Below are positions 11,790 to 13,312 of a DNA stretch of 13,312 bases, piece after piece. Source of the stretch: CAYLNK01 sp964384675 (lineage in GTDB: Bacteria > Acidobacteriota > Thermoanaerobaculia > UBA5066); NCBI GenBank assembly GCA_964384675.1, contig CAYLNK010000180.1, forward strand, positions 1-13,312. Reading direction: 5' to 3'. The notes beneath the pieces were generated by a model, which ran no database searches, had not been told where the DNA came from, and was given only the letters and a program-made list of their open reading frames with translations. The position numbers and the translations under genes are program-made. Numbering within the stretch: position 1 is the first letter of the stretch; the number at the start of each line of letters is the position of its first letter.

Positions 11790-13312
11790 ATGAGCGCCAC
11801 CCCGGCCCCCGAGACCGCCGAAGAGACCGTTCCGCTCCCGCACGACCTCCGCGCGGGGTACCAGGGCCAGCCCGGCTCCTTCGGGGCCCGCGCGGCCTCG
11901 CGATGCGGGCGTCCCGCCGCGCTGCCGACGTTCGAGAAGCTCCTGCGCGCCCTCGTGGAGGGCGACGTCGAGGTGGCCGTGCTCCCCGCGGTGAACCGCG
12001 TCGCCGGCCCGATCGTGGAGCCGCTCGAGGCGCTCTGGCGCGCGTCGCGCGGCGGCGCCGCTCTCGCGGTCACGGCAGAGATCCCCGTGCCGGTGCGTCT
12101 CGTCCTGGGTGCGCCCCGGGGCGTCGCGCTCGAGGACGTGCGCGAGGTCCACTCCCAGTCGCCGGCCCTCCGGCAGTGCGGACAGCTCCTCGCGCGCCTC
12201 GACGCCACGCCGATCGAGACGCACGACACCGCGTACGCGGCCCTGCGCGTCGCGGAGCTGGGCGGGCCGCGCGCGGCGGTCTGCTCCGAGGAGGCGGCGC
12301 TCGCGGCCGGGCTCGTGGTCCTCCTCGAGGACGTCTCCGATCTGCAGCCCAACGCGACCCGCTTCTTTCGCCTGGTGCGTGCCGGGGAGGAGGGCCCGGA
12401 GGCCGCGCTCCGTCCCCACCTGGCGCTCTTCTCCGGCGCGAAGCTCTCCAGCGAGCTGTCCGATCTCGGCGCCGAGCTCCTCGCTCTTCCGGGGCGCCCC
12501 GAGGCGCCGGTGCGTGGCTTCGCGCTGGTCCCGGAGCGGTCGTGGAGGAAGGGGGCCCTGCGCCTCCCGCGGGGGACCGCGGAGCTGGTCTGGCTCGGCG
12601 CGCCGCCCGAGCACGTCGTGCCCCCGCGCGTGGCGGGTCTCCCGAAGGCGACCGAGGTGCGCGAGCCGGGCCGGGTCACCGTCGGGGCCTTCTCCGTCGG
12701 GGCCGGCGCGCGCGCCGTCATCGCGGGACCGTGCGCCGTGGAGTCCCCCGAGCAGGTCCTGCGCCTGGCGCGCCTGGCGGCTCGGGCCGGCGCCACGGCG
12801 ATCCGGGGCGGCGTCTTCAAGCCCCGCACCTCTCCGTACGCGTTCCAGGGCCATGGACTGGAGGGGCTCGCCTGGCTGCGGGCCGCGGGCGACGCGGTCG
12901 GCCTGCCGATCGTCACCGAGGTGATGGCACCGGCGCAGGTGGGACCGCTCGCCGAGAAGACCGACGTCCTCCAGATCGGCGCGCGCAACTGCCAGAACTA
13001 CGACCTCCTCCGCGAGGCGGGCGCGAGCGGACGCGCGGTGATGCTCAAGCGCGGCTTCGGCACGACCGTGGACGAGTGGCTCTCGTCGGCCGAGTACCTC
13101 CTCGAGGCCGGCTGCCGGGACGTGATGCTGTGCGAGCGGGGGATCCGGACGTTCGAGAAGGCGACCCGGGGCACTCTCGACCTGTGCGGCCTCCTGGCGA
13201 CGCGCGACCTGACGCACCTCCCGATCCTGGCCGACCCCTCGCACGCGGCCGGCCGGCGCGAGCTGGTGGTCGGCCTGGCGCGGGCGGCCTGGGGCGCCGG
13301 CGCGGACGGGCT
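11790..13312 (+). CDS. Prephenate dehydratase - type I-beta DAHP synthase fusion (partial, 3' end beyond window)
   Basis: ATG 11790 has a strong Shine-Dalgarno sequence (GGAAGGAG, 6 bases upstream), and 507 codons lie in the window. Residues 22-197 are a prephenate dehydratase domain: GYQGQPGSFGARAA, AVLPAVNRVAG (N69), VHSQSPALRQC (S122, Q129), DTAYAAL and the TRF motif T190-R-F. Residues ~205-280 look like a worn ACT domain, with PGRP where PheA has ESRP. Residues ~284 onward are a DAHP synthase of the AroA-beta/KDO8PS-like class, with the metal ligand C315 in IAGPC, GGVFKPRTSPY (344-350, the DAHP rather than KDO8P signature), KRGF (K420), CERGIRTFEKATR and the metal ligand H485 in DPSH. The last Glu and Asp ligands lie past the edge. 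DAHP synthase joins phosphoenolpyruvate and erythrose 4-phosphate; prephenate dehydratase makes phenylpyruvate. The gene lies behind the attenuator. Whether the first domain is still catalytic is open, since the usual ENS/ENT reads VNR. Confidence 0.93.
   Translation, partial: MSATPAPETAEETVPLPHDLRAGYQGQPGSFGARAASRCGRPAALPTFEKLLRALVEGDVEVAVLPAVNRVAGPIVEPLEALWRASRGGAALAVTAEIPVPVRLVLGAPRGVALEDVREVHSQSPALRQCGQLLARLDATPIETHDTAYAALRVAELGGPRAAVCSEEAALAAGLVVLLEDVSDLQPNATRFFRLVRAGEEGPEAALRPHLALFSGAKLSSELSDLGAELLALPGRPEAPVRGFALVPERSWRKGALRLPRGTAELVWLGAPPEHVVPPRVAGLPKATEVREPGRVTVGAFSVGAGARAVIAGPCAVESPEQVLRLARLAARAGATAIRGGVFKPRTSPYAFQGHGLEGLAWLRAAGDAVGLPIVTEVMAPAQVGPLAEKTDVLQIGARNCQNYDLLREAGASGRAVMLKRGFGTTVDEWLSSAEYLLEAGCRDVMLCERGIRTFEKATRGTLDLCGLLATRDLTHLPILADPSHAAGRRELVVGLARAAWGAGADG

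Noticed and set aside
11561..13244. Two long minus-strand open frames over the attenuator and fusion gene
   Set aside because: They are antisense to clear PDT and DAHP synthase motifs; composition is Arg/Ala/Ser-rich noise.
12684..13312. KDO-8-phosphate synthase instead of DAHP synthase
   Set aside because: The domain has KPRTSPY, the DAHP synthase signature, rather than the KANRS-type motif of KDO8P synthases, and it is fused to a PDT domain behind a Phe/Tyr attenuator.
1..13312. CRISPR arrays, tRNA/rRNA genes, insertion sequences, phage genes
   Set aside because: No regularly spaced repeats, no tRNA-like cloverleaf or rRNA stretch, no transposase or terminal inverted repeats were seen on reading both strands.

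Overview
The window is very GC-rich DNA (about 70 % by eye) from a bacterium, with dense genes, GTG starts, 4-base start/stop overlaps and long antisense open frames that are compositional artefacts. A secreted M14 peptidase ending in an IPT/TIG-like domain and a dockerin-like calcium loop, a PilT-family motor and apparently leaderless genes would suit Acidobacteriota (for example Thermoanaerobaculia-like lineages). That placement is an inference; no rRNA or marker gene is present to settle it.

Layout. Positions 1-4606 (minus strand) hold a tightly packed peptidase cluster, read as oligopeptidase B (ptrB), a small NTF2-like lipoprotein, and a secreted M14 zinc carboxypeptidase that runs off the left edge. 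A small zinc-ribbon protein (4646-4849, plus) is divergent from it. It meets a frameshifted winged-helix pseudogene (4846-5330, minus) tail to tail. Then come a coding-looking scrap (5341-5523), an MFS transporter (5524-6744, minus), and a translationally coupled cyclic-nucleotide-binding-like protein and PilT-type ATPase (6865-8447, minus). An aldose-1-epimerase family gene lies just upstream of that pair (8461-9348, minus). A secreted helical protein with a lone HxxxD motif (9397-10437, plus) overlaps the 3' end of an atypical SDR gene (10431-11120), which is coupled to a Cys-rich zinc protein (11117-11551, both minus).

The most striking part is 11558-13312 (plus). A 27-codon leader peptide carries two Phe and two Tyr codons. 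It overlaps a hairpin whose 3' arm can instead pair with the 5' arm of a 12-bp GC-rich terminator with a T tract. This is the full architecture of a ribosome-mediated transcription attenuator. The gene it controls fuses an N-terminal prephenate dehydratase (PheA) domain, a degenerate ACT-like linker and a C-terminal type I-beta DAHP synthase. It therefore joins the committed first step of the shikimate pathway to the Phe-branch enzyme, or to a prephenate/Phe sensor derived from it. Attenuation by charged Phe/Tyr tRNA plus a built-in product-branch domain would give two layers of aromatic amino acid feedback on one protein.

A second window-wide pattern is a TAnnnT-like -10 hexamer placed 6-7 bases before several start codons without a Shine-Dalgarno sequence (4646, 9397, 11600 on plus; 11551 on minus). 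This points to leaderless transcripts. Other genes, such as the epimerase, the MFS transporter and the PDT-DAHP synthase, have clear Shine-Dalgarno sites.
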